Assembly (NCBI GenBank): GCA_944472155.2
Contig: OX235275.1
Location: 24,888,436-24,952,435, forward strand
DNA: 64,000 nucleotides
Source of the DNA: Trichobilharzia szidati
Lineage: Eukaryota; Platyhelminthes; Trematoda; Strigeidida; Schistosomatidae
Direction: 5' to 3'
Part shown: piece after piece, positions 9,900 through 21,829 of the stretch
Position numbering within the stretch: the stretch's first letter is position 1
How the letters are laid out: each line of letters begins with the position of its first letter
Translations under genes and position numbers: made by a program
Notes under the pieces: generated by a model
What the model was told of the DNA's origin: nothing
The model's database searches: none
What the model saw: the letters and a program-made list of their open reading frames with translations, nothing else

Positions 9900-10110
9900 T
9901 GTTTACTGATTGTAATGTTAATTTTTTGTCTTTCGTTTAACTAAAGAACTGCTCAAGAGTTAAATCAATTGGATGAATAACATTACAATCAGATGAGTAG
10001 AAGCCATTGATTGTAGAAGATGTAAAAGTTAAACTATGAGCTGTATAACCCGCCAGTCTCTTATTTAAAGCAGACGAATTTGAGTCATTTGGGAGAAATT
10101 TTTAAGCAAT
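9900..10110. other. Unassigned sequence
   Basis: A short CA repeat at about 9890-9900, then AT-rich DNA. No gene or known repeat recognised. Confidence 0.4.
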
Positions 10111-10640
10111 TAGTTTCCGTTATGAATTTCGACAAAAAACAATACACGAAGACGTAATTTATATTCTGAAACAAATTTCAGACATTCTGATCACACATAC
10201 ACACACGAGTACTTGTCATGCACATTTATATAGAAGGTAAGGGGTAGCATGAATCATTACAATACAGGTCAAGTTGTGTACAGGTCAGGTTTACAAATAA
10301 GATGTGGGAAGATGACGTAAAAGTGTGGGATAAGAGGAAGAAGGAGGACCAAGGTGAACCTTGGTTGGTTCCAAATTCAATTATCAAGGCAGACTTAAAA
10401 TAATAATAACAAAAACTTTTGGATAGATAAGACAAGTTTTTGTGTCCTTTCATGGCCAAGGCTTCAACTAACTTAAGTATGTGACTCAACCTCGCTTTAA
10501 ATATGTGTCTAAAGGTAATATTGAAATCTACCCCTTGTGACCGGTCTCCATGATGTGCTTCGCTATATGTTGATGAAGGTGGGCATCTATTTCCGGAATC
10601 AGTTGCATCCGGTGATTTTATTTGTTATTACAGCCACTAC
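10110..10640 (-). mobile_element. PLE 3' end, left half of an inverted pair
   Basis: The reverse frame 10226-10489 reads SHILKLVEALAMKGHKNLSYL, the C-terminus of a PLE EN domain. Upstream broken frames read HLHQHIAKHIMETGH. 10110-10280 is its 3' tail and matches 12310-12500 in inverted orientation. See the partner at 10640-10994. Confidence 0.65.
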
Positions 10641-11590
10641 GGAATATGTTCCGTACCCCTGACCTGCAGACACCAAGGGGTTCTGCCGTGAACACATGTG
10701 TCCCGGATACAGCTCATCCCGGAAATAGATGTCCAACATCATTTCTAACGCGGCGCATCATTGGATACAGGTCACAAAGTTGATTTCCATGATGCCTTTA
10801 AAGACACATATAAAACAACGCTGGGTTACATACTTAAATTCGTTGGAGCCTTGACCATGAAAAGACTTAAATTTGTACTATGCAAGGAAAAATTATTTGT
10901 TATTACCTCGAACATGCCTTAATAATCCAATTTAGAGATGAGGTTCCTTCCTTCCTTTTTCTTGCCCCACTCCCTAGTGTCATCTTCCTACTCAGTCGAC
11001 GAGACTGTGAAATTACATCGACTGAGATGCTTAGGACATGTGTTACGTATGCCTAGTCATCGCCTTCCTCGACAATGGGCAATGTTAGCTGATATAGGGT
11101 CAGGCTGGAAAAGACCTAGTGCCGGTCAAACAAAAACATGGCTTTACCAGTCAATGAAATCTACAACAGTTAGTCTAAGCCATGTCGGGAGGTGTAGACT
11201 TCCCGACTGGTTGGGGTCCTCGGGACGGTAAAAACCAATAGTTGGAAACAATTGGTGACATGGCTCAAAGTGATCGTTCTCAATGGCTGGTGCAGATGCA
11301 TCCACTCCTTGTGACTTATGATTTCCAATTAAACTGTTTTATTCTCCGTTATTACTATTCCTTTGTCTCACACCTCTGTTTACTGTCTATATTATGCATT
11401 TCTCCTACTTTCTTCTCTTCCTTTGTGTGCTAAAAGGAGGGAGTGTGGCGACTTGAACTGCCGCACATATGTGCGAAGTTCTATGTCGAAAACCGACCGA
11501 CCGACCGTCTTACTCATTACTTGTGAAAATGATCTGTACACAATTTGATCTGTATTGTAATAGATTAGTTATGGGGTATCAAAATAAAAA
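10640..11590 (+). mobile_element. PLE 3' end, right half of the inverted pair, split by a LINE
   Basis: The forward frame reads TGHKVDFHDAFKDTYKTTL and then YILKFVGALTMK, matching the left half in mirror image. The 3' untranslated part (TTCCTTTTTCTTGCCCCACT) is cut by a LINE at about 10995-11513 and resumes with ATGATCTGTACACAATTTGA. The centre of symmetry lies near 10620-10660. Confidence 0.65.
10995..11513 (+). mobile_element. LINE (family L2) 3' end nested in a PLE
   Basis: Reads VDETVKLHRLRCLGHVLRMP, then SHRLPRQWAMLADIG and CRLPDWLGSSGR with a stop, the same C-terminus as 56602-56800 (minus). It ends with the shared 3' block GTCGAAAACCGACCGACCG. CTACTCA before and TTACTCA after suggest a short target duplication. 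Strongly 5'-truncated. Confidence 0.75.
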
Positions 11591-12310
11591 GAACACTTCC
11601 AGACGCTGTTTCTACCTTGACCAAACTTGGATTGATGCTTCTTCTTCTCATAAAGAGTGCTTCTACCCTTAAGCCCTCTTGGTTTTGTTTTTTCTTTGTT
11701 TACTTGTTATTACAATTATTATTATTATTCATCATAATTTATACCCTTCATGCAAACATTCTCTCAATACTATCGAAGTTTCCATTTATACTATCCGGAC
11801 TTATTATTAGTGATATTATCTCTTTTCCCTCAATAGATATGCCTCCACCTGTTTCATTTCACACATTCGTTATTTCATTATGAATCTCTCATTACAGTCT
11901 TACTATCTCCTCCTCTTTAATACATACCACTTTGTACTAGTCACTCACCTGACATCTTTTATAACCTTTAACTGACTTGTCAATTTTCCTACCCCACACT
12001 CTACAAATCTATTATGACTAATCACCACTATTGTCTCCCATCTCACCGAAATATTTTGTAATCGATTTCAGCCAACTAGCACAACATTTGTCACACAAAT
12101 ACGACTATTTATTTTGTCACCCCATAACAAATCTGTTATTCTACCTTAAAAAAAATGTATCCACCGCATAACTAACTGGCTATCATTATTGTAACGACAA
12201 GAAATATTATATTTTATAATTGTAAGGACCTGAAGAGGAGAAATTATTGTGAAATGAATATTCTTCGTTCAGATTGACTTTTAATTCATGGGATATGGGA
12301 ATATTTCACA
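11590..12310. other. Unassigned AT-rich insertion
   Basis: T-rich sequence with an 88-residue hydrophobic frame (11617-11883) that looks like chance coding. It appears to separate 11530-11580 from 12310-12500, which are contiguous in the mirror copy (10110-10280), so it may be an insertion of unknown type. Confidence 0.4.
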
Positions 12311-12500
12311 CTATTAAATCTTTTATTGTAATAATTTATGCTATCTTGCCTTCAATATAAATGTATATGACAACCACTCATGTTTGCGCGTGTGTGTTTT
12401 TGATCAGAATGTCCGAAATGTATTGCTCAATTACACATTAATCATTTCAGAATATAAACTACGTCTTCTTATTGTTTTTTTTTCGGCATAAAGTTCAAGA
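12310..12500. repeat. Inverted partner of 10110-10280
   Basis: The reverse complement matches the tail of the left PLE copy block by block: TATAAATGT, GATCAGAATGTC, TTTCAGAATATAAA and TACGTCTTC. Confidence 0.6.
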
Positions 12501-12509
12501 TTTAGGAAA

Positions 12510-13750
12510 AAGATATACATCCTAACCCTAATCTTAAAATAAATTGTTCTTTATCTTTATCGACGAAATCATCTTCAGAGGCTGTACAGTCGTACTTATA
12601 CTTACAAAAATGTATAGTGGTCTATTATTGAGTAATAGGGGGTGACATAATTGATATAATTACTCAGAAGTGGCTTTAGAAGTGAGAATTAAAAGTTGTA
12701 AATCATCTGGTACTCAACGGAACAAAGATAGACATTTGATAAGGTTAAAATTGCTATTAATTCAGAATAAAGGTATTTGAGTGTCAGTTTAACAAGTGTG
12801 AAGAGAGTATGAAAATATCCAAGAGGAGCATATGAGAGTGATAATAGTGAATTTTTTTAACAGGGAACGATTAGTGAGAAGGCTAAGACCAAGGTAGAGT
12901 AAGAGACTGGACAAACATTTTCTGTATACAGAGTTCAGCGTTGTATTGATGAATTCCCAGAGCCTCCGCCATACACAAAAGCCGAAACCTGACGCCCTTT
13001 GTTCCATTTGACTTCACTTTGTAGATGATCTTGAAAGACGACTCTGGTGGAGCTATGTGGCCTGAGTTCACCAAATGCTCGAGAATTGAGCTAATAATTG
13101 TCTTACACTGTTCCTTTGCTAACCATGCCGGATAATGTCCAGAGATGCCTGTGGAAAGTGTTCGCTTTGTGCGGTCAATATAACTAGCTCCACACGAGCG
13201 GGTGAATTTATAAACACACATTAAGGTTGCCCAAAGCGGCAGTTTATCCTTCCCACATCCGTTGATCATTTGTCGGCTGTAGAAATTGATACGTAGCTCA
13301 GCCATAAAGAAGGCTTTCTTCAGTGACCTGCATAGGCGATTCTTTAGGATCTCAGTTGTGCTTTATCACCTTTAAATTCAACACTCATAAACAATAGTTT
13401 CTTCGACACCGTCTGTATTCTTTCAGGTTTTTCCCTTGGCTTCATGTTTTTCTCGATAAATCTTGGAGGATATCCATTCTCTTTGAGGACTTGTCTGAGT
13501 CGCCCCAGTTACCCATCGATTGTATCACTTGAACATATTCTCTTTATTCTCGAGGTTTAGGAATGGATCAGATTTCTCTTTCTTCTCAAAGGGACCCAGC
13601 TATGGAAATTTGTGTACTGACCATTCCATGTTGGTTTCCTGTAGATTGATCTTTGTAGAGAAGCATCAGATCTCCTCTTTAGAAAAACATCCAAAAAAAT
13701 GGAATTCCGAGTTAATCTCTGATTCCGACGTGAAGTTGATGGCATGATGG
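12510..13750 (-). mobile_element. PLE family C relic (linker plus GIY-YIG)
   Basis: The reverse frame 12883-13305 is open and reads MCVYKFTRSCGASYIDRTKR (EN start, with YID in place of YIG), then HYPAWLAKEQ and SSILEHLVNSGH, ending in QSLTLPWS. A second frame at 13557-13745 gives SIYRKPTWNGQYTNF and VPLRRKRNLIHS. A frameshift and stops between 13305 and 13557 break the protein. The terminal repeat at 12510-12640 shares GAAGATGATTTCGTCGA (reverse sense) with the repeats at 61640-62590. Confidence 0.8.
12556..12590 (-). ncRNA. Hammerhead-like motif in PLE-C terminal repeat
   Basis: In reverse sense: CTGAAGA, then TGATTTCGTC, then GATAAA. CTGAAGA fits the CUGANGA core, but the GAAA block carries an extra T and stem II is very short. 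Probably an inactive derivative. Confidence 0.35.
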
Positions 13751-13799
13751 CAGCTGCTGAACTCTTCTTTACCTCTCCCTATTCTAATACGTGACGCGC

Positions 13800-14440
13800 G
13801 TGTCAAGTTTCTAACCCATAGAGAAGAACTGACTGACTGACTTCACATTGGTGTTAAAAATCCAAATATGGCTCTTTATGCCGAGGAGTACAGAAGATTT
13901 TCAAACTGGTTTCAGGTTGATGAAGGCGTATTTCGCCTTTCCGATCCACTCTGACTGGTGCTGACATCATACGTTCTCACTACCTGTGGTTGAAACTGAA
14001 CTTCCCAGATAGGTGAAGGAAGTAACTTCTATCAAATCTCTCCCGTTGATAGTGATTAGTGCTGTTTGCTGTTTTTGGTTGGTTATCTTAATTACCTACC
14101 TCTTCTCTATGTTCATCTGGAGTCCTTCCTGTCTTTGCTGCCTGCTTCTTTAGCTTGTCTTTCTGTTTTCGCCTGTAAGTTCTTGAATTTTTTTCTAGAG
14201 TCTTCTTGTCGGTCCAGCGCGTTTCTACCTTCTCACTCCCTAAACACAACCTGACGTATGATCCAGCCCACAACAATAAGTAGTCCTGTCTTGCTTCTGC
14301 ATTCACTTCGAACGCCTCGCTGAGTTTTCCGTTGTGTATCACCTTACACGTGCCATTGTGATATAACTGTTGAGTGGGACTGATAAAGATTTGGAGCATG
14401 CCATAGTAATGTTCACCAATCAATGTAATACCCATCCAAA
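13800..14440 (-). mobile_element. RTE-like LINE relic, RT and C-terminal pieces
   Basis: The reverse frame 14088-14435 contains QLYHNGTCKVIHNGKLSEAF, then EVNAEARQDYLL (RT block, with Asp where Gly is usual in R-Q-G), then WTDKKTLEKN and the linker that leads to the tail. 13850-14000 in reverse gives the ARYAF/NLKPV-like block in broken frames. Internal deletion joins the pieces. Confidence 0.65.
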
Positions 14441-14639
14441 TTTATACACATTTTCACAGACTTGTTAATAAGTGATAGTTGTGTTCCACGACAGTCACTA
14501 TGTATAATACTGAGTCTCAGTCCCGATTAATAGCTGCTCTTACTGATGTATTTGTTGAGGAACGAAACCTAACCTAACCATTGAAATCATATGAATTCAA
14601 ATCCCCACTAATTCCGTCATCTAAATATACATCAATCTC

Positions 14640-15345
14640 TTCAGGTCACTGATGATGGCCAAATGGGTGAACAACCGAAAGATATGCTGCGAAATCATGA
14701 CCAGTAGGGGGATTCACCATGTCAAGGTGTGAAGTGGGCGCTTATCAAAGACACATTGGTTGGTGGCAGCACTACACAACACGACTTGACGAAAGATAGA
14801 ATTCACAGGGCATTCATTAAATTCCACCAACCCAATTAGCTGAAGGGTCAACTAGTTTGATCTCGTCGTAAACTGAAGCTCCCTGCTTCGATCATCCCTG
14901 GTAGGGGTAGTGGGTTCGCACTGATGAAAACTCCAAAAATAGAAGGAAACAGATGTGTGTACAGTGTTTGCAGAGATTTGATTGGTAACAGGGTTTCATC
15001 AAGAGCTGATTTCAGTTAGAGAACCACGTGAAACGAACAGGGAGCAATGGACAAGCCAGGTGTTTCGTCAGCGCAGTTTGGGACTCTGCTCCTCCGCACC
15101 CACTGTCAGGATTCGAAACGACAACCTTCCAGTTACAAATAGAGCTTGTGGTCCATTAAGCCACTAGGGCCCGATACACTCACTGATCATCCTATGAATC
15201 CCAGCTTCTGCCAATTCACAATATACCGAAACTGGTATTAGCCAGTATCATCGGTGGAGAGTGTATTTGTTCTCACACCCGACCTGCTGTAATCCCCGCT
15301 GGTGACGACTGTTCACTACAACACAGGTAGCGAAATGCCTACCTG
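14640..15345. repeat. SINE1 pair, plus copy then minus copy
   Basis: 14690-14974 is a divergent plus-strand copy (CATGACCAGTAGGGGGATTC, then TGGGTTCGCACTGATGAAAA). 14975-15345 is a minus-strand copy with tail, hammerhead relic (GTGTTTCGTCAGCGCAGTTT), head and upstream body. Here the tails meet in the middle, unlike the other pairs. Confidence 0.75.
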
Positions 15346-15346
15346 A

Positions 15347-15860
15347 ATTATTATTGTTTCCTTTAATTCCTAGAGGAACATAGGGATTCAACCAAACGTC
15401 TCCATTGCGTTCGGTTCTCTGCTAGAGTCTTCACCTGTCTCCATGTCTGCCCACATGCTTTCATCTCCTCTTCACATGACCTCCTCCAAGTCACCCTCAC
15501 CCTTGCACTGACGACCAACTCGCCGCTTCCCATTGCATTTGGGTTCCACTCGAGCGATGGCTTGTCTAGTGATGTCACCCACTTGATGGTTTCCTCAGAG
15601 TATGGCCAGCCAATCCATCTCCATCTTTTCTTGTCTATTTGTTTCACAATCGGTTCCTGCTATGTTGGTTCGCTCCCAGAGATACCTCTCTTTTGCTGAT
15701 CTTTTCCGGTCATCTGATCTTGAGTATTGAGCGAAGACAACTGTCAATGAAGGTCTGTAGTTTGTTTGAGATGCTCTTTATGACGCGCAGTGCGAGTCTC
15801 TGATCCGTATAGTGAGTAGCACTGACTGACTTCACATTGGAGTTGAAAATCCGGATCTTA
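15347..15860 (-). mobile_element. RTE-like LINE, 3' end
   Basis: The reverse frame 15363-15647 is open: KRWRWIGWPYSEETIKWVT, then TWRRSCEEEMKACGQTW, ending LVESLCSSRN and stop. It is very close to 4380-4667, so the two are the same subfamily. Upstream broken frames continue to about 15860. 5'-truncated. Confidence 0.82.
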
Positions 15861-16290
15861 TTTTTGAAGCTGATTGCTACATGAATTGAATTTCTTCAAT
15901 CCCCATCATTTGAACAACTCAAACACCATGAAGTCCACCAACTGAGGAAGAATACCACATACACTGAACATGACACCATAACAAAAAAAAACTGTTTCAT
16001 ATTAATTTAAATAAGGAAGTACACCAGTAGTACACTACAAGGCTGTCGAGGAAGACATCTGACAACAAACTTTTAAAGTAATTTGTTCAAAATTCAGTCG
16101 TACATAATTCTCATCTTTATAAATGGTGCGTTCGATTGAGCTCTCTCTCGTCTAAATTATAAATTCACCCACATTGGTTGGAATACATTTCTAACACACC
16201 AATTTATAAGAGTTTAGCCGAATCTGGACGCTACACTGTAGTGTATCAACATAATCTTAGTTTCTACACAAAATATATATATATATTATT
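15860..16290. other. Unassigned sequence
   Basis: AT-rich, no family recognised. A short (AT)n lies at about 16270-16285. Confidence 0.4.
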
Positions 16291-16515
16291 CCTGTGCGTG
16301 CCCAGTGGAACGTAAGGCTTCACGCTACAGGCTTGGAGTTTCTGTAGCAGTGTTTATTTTTACAGGATGGGGTTGCTAGCCTCATGCCCAACCTTTCCTC
16401 CTTACCAGCTTTATTTCTGGCTTAGAGAGATAAAGTAGTGCATCCGCCAGGGGTCGAACCCAGGACCGTATGCATGGTCGGCGAGTGTCCTAACCGCTGT
16501 GCCACCAACGCATTA
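16290..16515 (-). repeat. SINE2, intact-looking copy
   Basis: In reverse sense: a tRNA-like head with box A near 16494-16504 (TGGCACAGCGG) and box B at 16450-16461 (GGGTTCGACCC). The body follows with GGCATGAGGCTAGCAACCCC and CTGCTACAGAAACTCC, then the tail AAGCCTTACGTTCCACTGGG. No hammerhead is seen. Body and tail resemble the two ends of an RTE-like LINE. Flanked on both sides by (AT)n, so no target duplication can be judged. Confidence 0.8.
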
Positions 16516-16519
16516 TATA

Positions 16520-18025
16520 TATATATATATTCATGAATTTGTAATCCACTTCTTGAGGACCCCACTTGCTTTCTTCTGTGCTGCTGTCGTTTGTCTTCTT
16601 TTTCTTTGCTCTCACCATTTTAGCTTCTATATGACTTTTTGAATGAGAATAAAGAGTTTAGATATTTGACCACTTATAATGACAAATGATCTGCAAACAT
16701 TATTGGTCCCATATCTTTCAATTGCCTCGAGCATTACGCATTAACTTCCTCCACGAAGCATTCAGGATTACAGCTGTGGAATATACCTTTATACCAATAA
16801 AAAATCCCAATAACTATCTGTTCAGCGCCAATAAATCTGGTCATTTAAGAAATAATGAACACGCATGCTGATGGTTGCATTTGAAATCACACTGACTCGC
16901 ATGGCGATAATTTCCAGCTCCTAAATGCTCCAATTGTCATTTTTCATATGGATTAATTCGCCATTAGTCTGGTTCCTGGCAGCATATGGCCTGAAAATTA
17001 CTTATTGCAGTAACAATACTTCTTTATATGTTTAACTGGATACTTGCAGCTGTGTTTCCCAAGACGTTCTTCTCTTCCTGAAACAGCTTTTAATATGACG
17101 TGGCGACAAAGCACTTACCCAAATATACGCGGTTCACTGGTTGACCATAACTATTAGCAGGAAACGGAAGGAAGTTTTGGTTGATGTCGCTCAACTTTGA
17201 TGGTGAAGGGTTTACAATTAAATATTTATACGAACCTGTTCTGATTGCTCATACCATTATCGAACAATTTTGTAAACTTTTGTAAAAGTATTAATTTTTT
17301 TTATGCTTCACGATTGTAATTTATAACGTAACTACTGATCATGCCAGTAAAAATGGCATACATTTCTTGTAAACACCCGTTTACTGAAATATAAATTATT
17401 ATTAAATGCTAATGCAGTTAACCAGAACTCTTAAACCTACGTATCACCCTCTGGTCCCCCACCTCTCTATCGTCCCAGTTACTCGCGTAATAACCACCGA
17501 TAATCTAAAAAAGGAAACATCCAGATAGTCCTGCTAGAATTGTGGCAATTCGCATTTCATCACTCAAAGATAGTCACAGAGACCATCCTCCCTCCACTTA
17601 TCTCCGCAGATCGTATTCTCAATCAGTAGGTGAATCTTTCAGCTGCATAGCTGCTGCTGCTGCTTCACATGCTTGTATACCTACCACCACCTTACTGCTG
17701 AAAGTTCAGTAATATTCATCTCATGAATGACAATCCAGTGTGGTAGTGACAGGTCAATACAACATCAGATATATATGACAATTATCACAAAGCAACAGCT
17801 ATGGTTTAAAATCGGATAACCCTACAAATCAGCAAAGAATTTTCAAACTACAATCAGGTGGGGCCAGTTTTCACTGGATGAGATGTATTGTTCACTGTTT
17901 CCTTCCGCAATTACTGTAGTAACAGTAGAAGACAAGAGTGGTTGGTAACGGAATGTTTATCTGGAATTTGATATCTCTACATACAGGGAAATCATGTATA
18001 ACTTATCGCCAAATCATCAATTGTA
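16520..18025. other. Unassigned AT-rich DNA
   Basis: About 1.5 kb without a convincing gene or known repeat; possibly unique intron sequence. Only short frames. Confidence 0.45.
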
Positions 18026-18027
18026 CG

Positions 18028-18890
18028 GATCTTTCGTGTTGTGCTTGCTTGCTACTTCTCTGACCTTCCTTCGTATTGTGTTTCGGGCAAAGTTGAACAA
18101 AAGCGTCTCAAGAGATATGAACGCACGAGTGTCCTTAAGGCGACCAATCATAAAAAAGGAGGAATTTTCGCGACAAAAAAGAATTTGCGTATATTTACAG
18201 GAAAGTGCATGAAAGCACATTAAACAGAGTACCTTTCTCTGACTAAAAAATGACTTAACAATACCTCCCGTTTATATTGAAAAAGTATCAGTTGCCAAGT
18301 TAGACTGGTTTCTGTACATGGGTATTCACCGAGATGACTAAAGATGAGCTGTTTCTTGTGAATTGTTTATCTCTCTTATCCTGTTGTGCAGTCTTCCCTA
18401 AAAGACCTCGGTTGAATTACTATGGTTTCCAGTAAGGGGATCGACGACTAATTACCAGGGAAACGTGGATGACAAAACAAATTAAAATAAATATCATCAA
18501 CTTTAAAGCTCTCCTTAATCCTAACCCTAATTACAACCCTTATGCTAACAGTGACCCTATTCTTAACGAGCTATTAACACACTTTCCAAACAGTACTCAA
18601 AAACGTGATCTGGGTGAAATTTGCTCCTAAGTTGGTGAATAGCGATGATATTTCAGCTATGATAATCACAGGTGCCGTCAGCCAACAACGACATCTACAT
18701 GTCTTCAAGGTCATTGAAGCGTTCCCATTCCTGAGGCGCTACTGTTGAATTTCGCCGTGTTTCTTTGTCTTCTTTTCGTGTCTCCCATGTTTTACATTTG
18801 CTCATTTTGACGTCAAGTCTATCACTCCACTATTCGATATCATTGTGTGTGTGTGTAGTGAGCAACATCTCTTAATATAATACTGAAAAA
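18028..18890 (+). repeat. Dispersed non-coding repeat R, copy 1
   Basis: Matches 27050-27985 along most of its length (TCAGTTGCCAAGTTAGACTG, CCTAAAAGACCTCGGTTG, GTGAAATTTGCTCCTAAGTT) and its two ends match 33510-33690. It contains telomere-like CCTAACCCTAA at about 18520-18540. No coding frame of a known transposase. No terminal inverted repeats were found. Confidence 0.7.
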
Positions 18891-18924
18891 ATATTTCCCA
18901 ACTTTTGATTGGTTCAAGAGTTTT

Positions 18925-19150
18925 TTTTCTTTCACGTTCCCCAGTGGGACATAGGGGCTTCAAGCAAGTGACTTGAAGTTTCTGTACCAGTGTTTATTTT
19001 ACAGGACGGGGTTGCTAGCCTCATGCCCAACCTTTCCTCTTCACTAGCATTATTTCTGGCTTAGAGAGGTAAGGGATTGCGTCGGCCGGAGATCGAACCC
19101 CCGACCATGTGCATGGTCGTCGAGCATCCTACCTGCTACGCCACCGACGA
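18925..19150 (-). repeat. SINE2
   Basis: In reverse sense: head with TGGCGTAGCAGGTAGGATGC and box-B-like GGGGGTTCGATCTCC, body GGCATGAGGCTAGCAACCCC, tail AAGCCCCTATGTCCCACTGG. GTTCAAGAG before (18912-18920) and after (19150-19158) looks like its target-site duplication. Confidence 0.82.
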
Positions 19151-19159
19151 GTTCAAGAG

Positions 19160-19480
19160 TTTTGGATAATCAAAATTGTTACCACTGAGAGTACCCCGCA
19201 TAATACAATCAAATCCAGAATTCATGAACATTTAGTAGAATAAATTTGACGTTTCCCGGAATATTCTCAAATCTTGATCACGGTGTTGCCAAACAACTTC
19301 TCAATCATTGAGATTGAGTTGTAGCTTGCATGCCTCACACACGCCTAACACGTTCATACCTAAGCTACCTGTACAGTTAAGTAGTTTTCACAATCCCCCC
19401 AGGTTAGATGACGTTTGTGTCCTCCGACTCATTGATTTAAAATGGAGTGACTGTCCGAACTAAGATCACACGGAGAATTT
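19160..19480. other. Unassigned sequence
   Basis: No family recognised; may include the 3' end of the PLE-B copy that follows on the minus strand. Confidence 0.35.
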
Positions 19481-20985
19481 TATTGTTCATGATCATAGCA
19501 TCAATTATAATCGCACGACTTTGAAACTTGAGTTTTATAGTTTTCTTTGTCCTCACCTATTTGTCGTCGTTGGGGTAGCAGAATATTCCAGATATCTGGC
19601 TAGAGAGGTGTTGAATCATTCCTATTGCACGTGCTTATAGTCGATTCGATAAACAAAGCCTCAGTCACTTATCAATCTCTGCCTCCACCCTGTGGCAATA
19701 GATTTAAGAACAGTTATCTTATCCCATCCCATGTTGTATGTAATTGCATGTAGTGAGTAGTATACCTGAACTATTCTCCAGGTTTCTTATCTTATTCGGG
19801 TCAACTAATCTAGATTTTGCTGCTGGGTTTTTATGATCGGTCAGTCTGACTGCACCTGTTCTACTACTTTGACCCATGTATTTGACCTCACCGACAATCA
19901 TTCCACCAGGGTATTAGACGAACTAAATTGTTTTGTTTTAAAGGCTCCAAAGGATCAACGCTTTAACCGACAAAGCTTGTTTCTAATTGAGTTTGTGTTT
20001 GGTTTGAATGCCAGTCATTTTTATTCCTCCCTGTATTGTCAAAAATTCTGTGTAAGGTTTCCGAGATTCTTTCTTTGTATGGAATTACCACTGGCGATTT
20101 AGATTCCTTATTCTTATTATCTTGCGCATGTTTCAGATGCATGTCGTCATTAATATTAATGTTATTATCGCTATCACCACTATTATTATCTATTTTATTT
20201 TTACATCTTCCTACACAATCGCTGATTAATTTATCAGGGTATTTATTAGATTTCAAAGCTTCTCTTATATGCCTCACTTCCTGTCTTAGATTTTCCTTAG
20301 TACTACACAGCTTTTGTGCTCTATCACTTAAAAATTTCACCAATCCTATTTTCACTGATATAGGATGGGATAATCCAAAGTCCAAATATCTGTTTGAATG
20401 TGTGGGTAAGTTTCTTGTAAACACACTAGTGTGTTCAACTACCCACCTTCTTTCCGTTTTACGCTACAATCTAACATTGGAAGCTCCCCTTTTGATTGAC
20501 TTTCCAATTCATAAGTGAATCGAATCGCCTCCACCTTTGAGTTGATATGTTCGAAAAATCTATCTATATCCTGTGTTCTAAGTACAGTGAATGTGTCATC
20601 TACATACCTGCACCATACCTATATGGTGCTGGGGCTGAGCGTTTCAATCATCAAGTTTTCCCATCTATCCATTAATATATCTGCTACAACCGAGGATATT
20701 GGTGGTCATCAATTTTATCTGATCAGTTACGCTTTAGTGGTTGATGAATGTAGCTTTTAACTACTTATATCGAGGAATCAGTAGTATGATACTGTAATCC
20801 TCTTTACATTTTAACGATTGGTGGATAGACTTAGGCTGGGGGGCGCCGGAAAATCTTGATTCCAAATTTATCTGTTGGTGTACATCGACTCCAGCATTAG
20901 GTGGCACTGAATCATGCATGTATAAACGTGTTTTCATCTCAACGGAAATCATGGGGATATGCACGTAGTTGCTCCTCAACACCGG
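19480..20985 (-). mobile_element. PLE family B copy (RT end, linker, GIY-YIG)
   Basis: In reverse: broken RT frames with the active-site block WCRYVDDTF near 20600; then frame 19963-20424 with NLPTHSNRYLDFGLSHPISV, a linker with an N-rich run, and YKERISETLHRIF; then frame 19719-19901 with GEVKYMGQSSRTGAVRLTDH (EN, with YMGQ at the YIG position). Frameshifts separate the three frames. About 60% of the C-terminal half of a PLE is represented. Its sister copy lies at 25350-26690 on the opposite strand. Confidence 0.82.
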
Positions 20986-20989
20986 CCTT

Positions 20990-21560
20990 GCGAATCAGAT
21001 TGCTTCAAGTCAATGGCTCGCGAAGGACTGGGTGAGAGGCAGGGTATTGTTCCTTAAGATGATAACTAACTCCATGCTCCGATTAGGACTTGCTGGCACC
21101 AACCATCTTAGCCCTCTTCATCTTAACCCAATGGCCAAAACATAATTTCTGATATTATCCACACATACAAAAAAATGTATTACTATTTGAAATATTACAA
21201 AATAAATAATCTATCTGTAATAAATGACTACATAAAAAGTTAATCGTAGATATTTTTGCTAAATATATATATTAAATCGCTTTCAAAGGCATAATTCCCA
21301 TTAATTGAAGACAAGAGGCAAGTACATTTCTTGAGGCTAGAAAAATAAATGCGCGTAACTAAAATTTAAAAAAAAAAAAGAAAAAACAAATAAAAATAAA
21401 GAAACAAAGAATTAATATTATGCATTTGCCGACATATGATTGAGTGGGACTCAAACATAGGAGAAGCTAGATAGTTTTACCACACATCTCTATGTGTTGT
21501 ATTTATTAATTCAACTGATCCTGGAGAAAACGACGAAAACATTAAAAGGGGACTAATCAC
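20990..21560. other. Unassigned AT-rich DNA
   Basis: Contains an A-rich run near 21366-21385. No gene or known repeat recognised. Confidence 0.4.
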
Positions 21561-21564
21561 ATAT

Positions 21565-21815
21565 GTGCGTCGATGGCATGTGCATCGGTAGAATGATCGC
21601 CGACTACGCCTCATGTGGTCCGAGGTTCGATCAACGGCCGCCGACGCACTTCTTTACCTCACTAAACCAGTAATAAGACTGGTAAAGAGGGAAGGTTGGG
21701 AGGCATGAGGTGGCTAGCAACCCCATCCAGTAAAAGTAAACACCACTGCTACTGGAATTTTAAGCCTCCAGGCTAGAAGCCCTATGTTCCACTGGGTAAC
21801 GTGAAGGAAAAAATA
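21565..21815 (+). repeat. SINE2
   Basis: tRNA-like head with box-B-like GAGGTTCGATC, body with AGTAATAAGACTGGTAAAG and GGCATGAGGTGGCTAGCAAC, tail AAGCCCTATGTTCCACTGGG, then AAGGAAAAAATAATAAATAA. This tail is the clearest match to the RTE-like LINE 3' end. Confidence 0.85.
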
Positions 21816-21829
21816 ATAAATAATAAAGA

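Noticed and set aside
11617..11883. 88-residue hydrophobic protein
   Set aside because: T-rich DNA gives leucine and phenylalanine by chance; no start context, splice sites or homologue recognised.
16440..16515. Possible functional tRNA gene
   Set aside because: Same reasoning: it is the head of SINE2, repeated at three or more other sites with the same downstream body.
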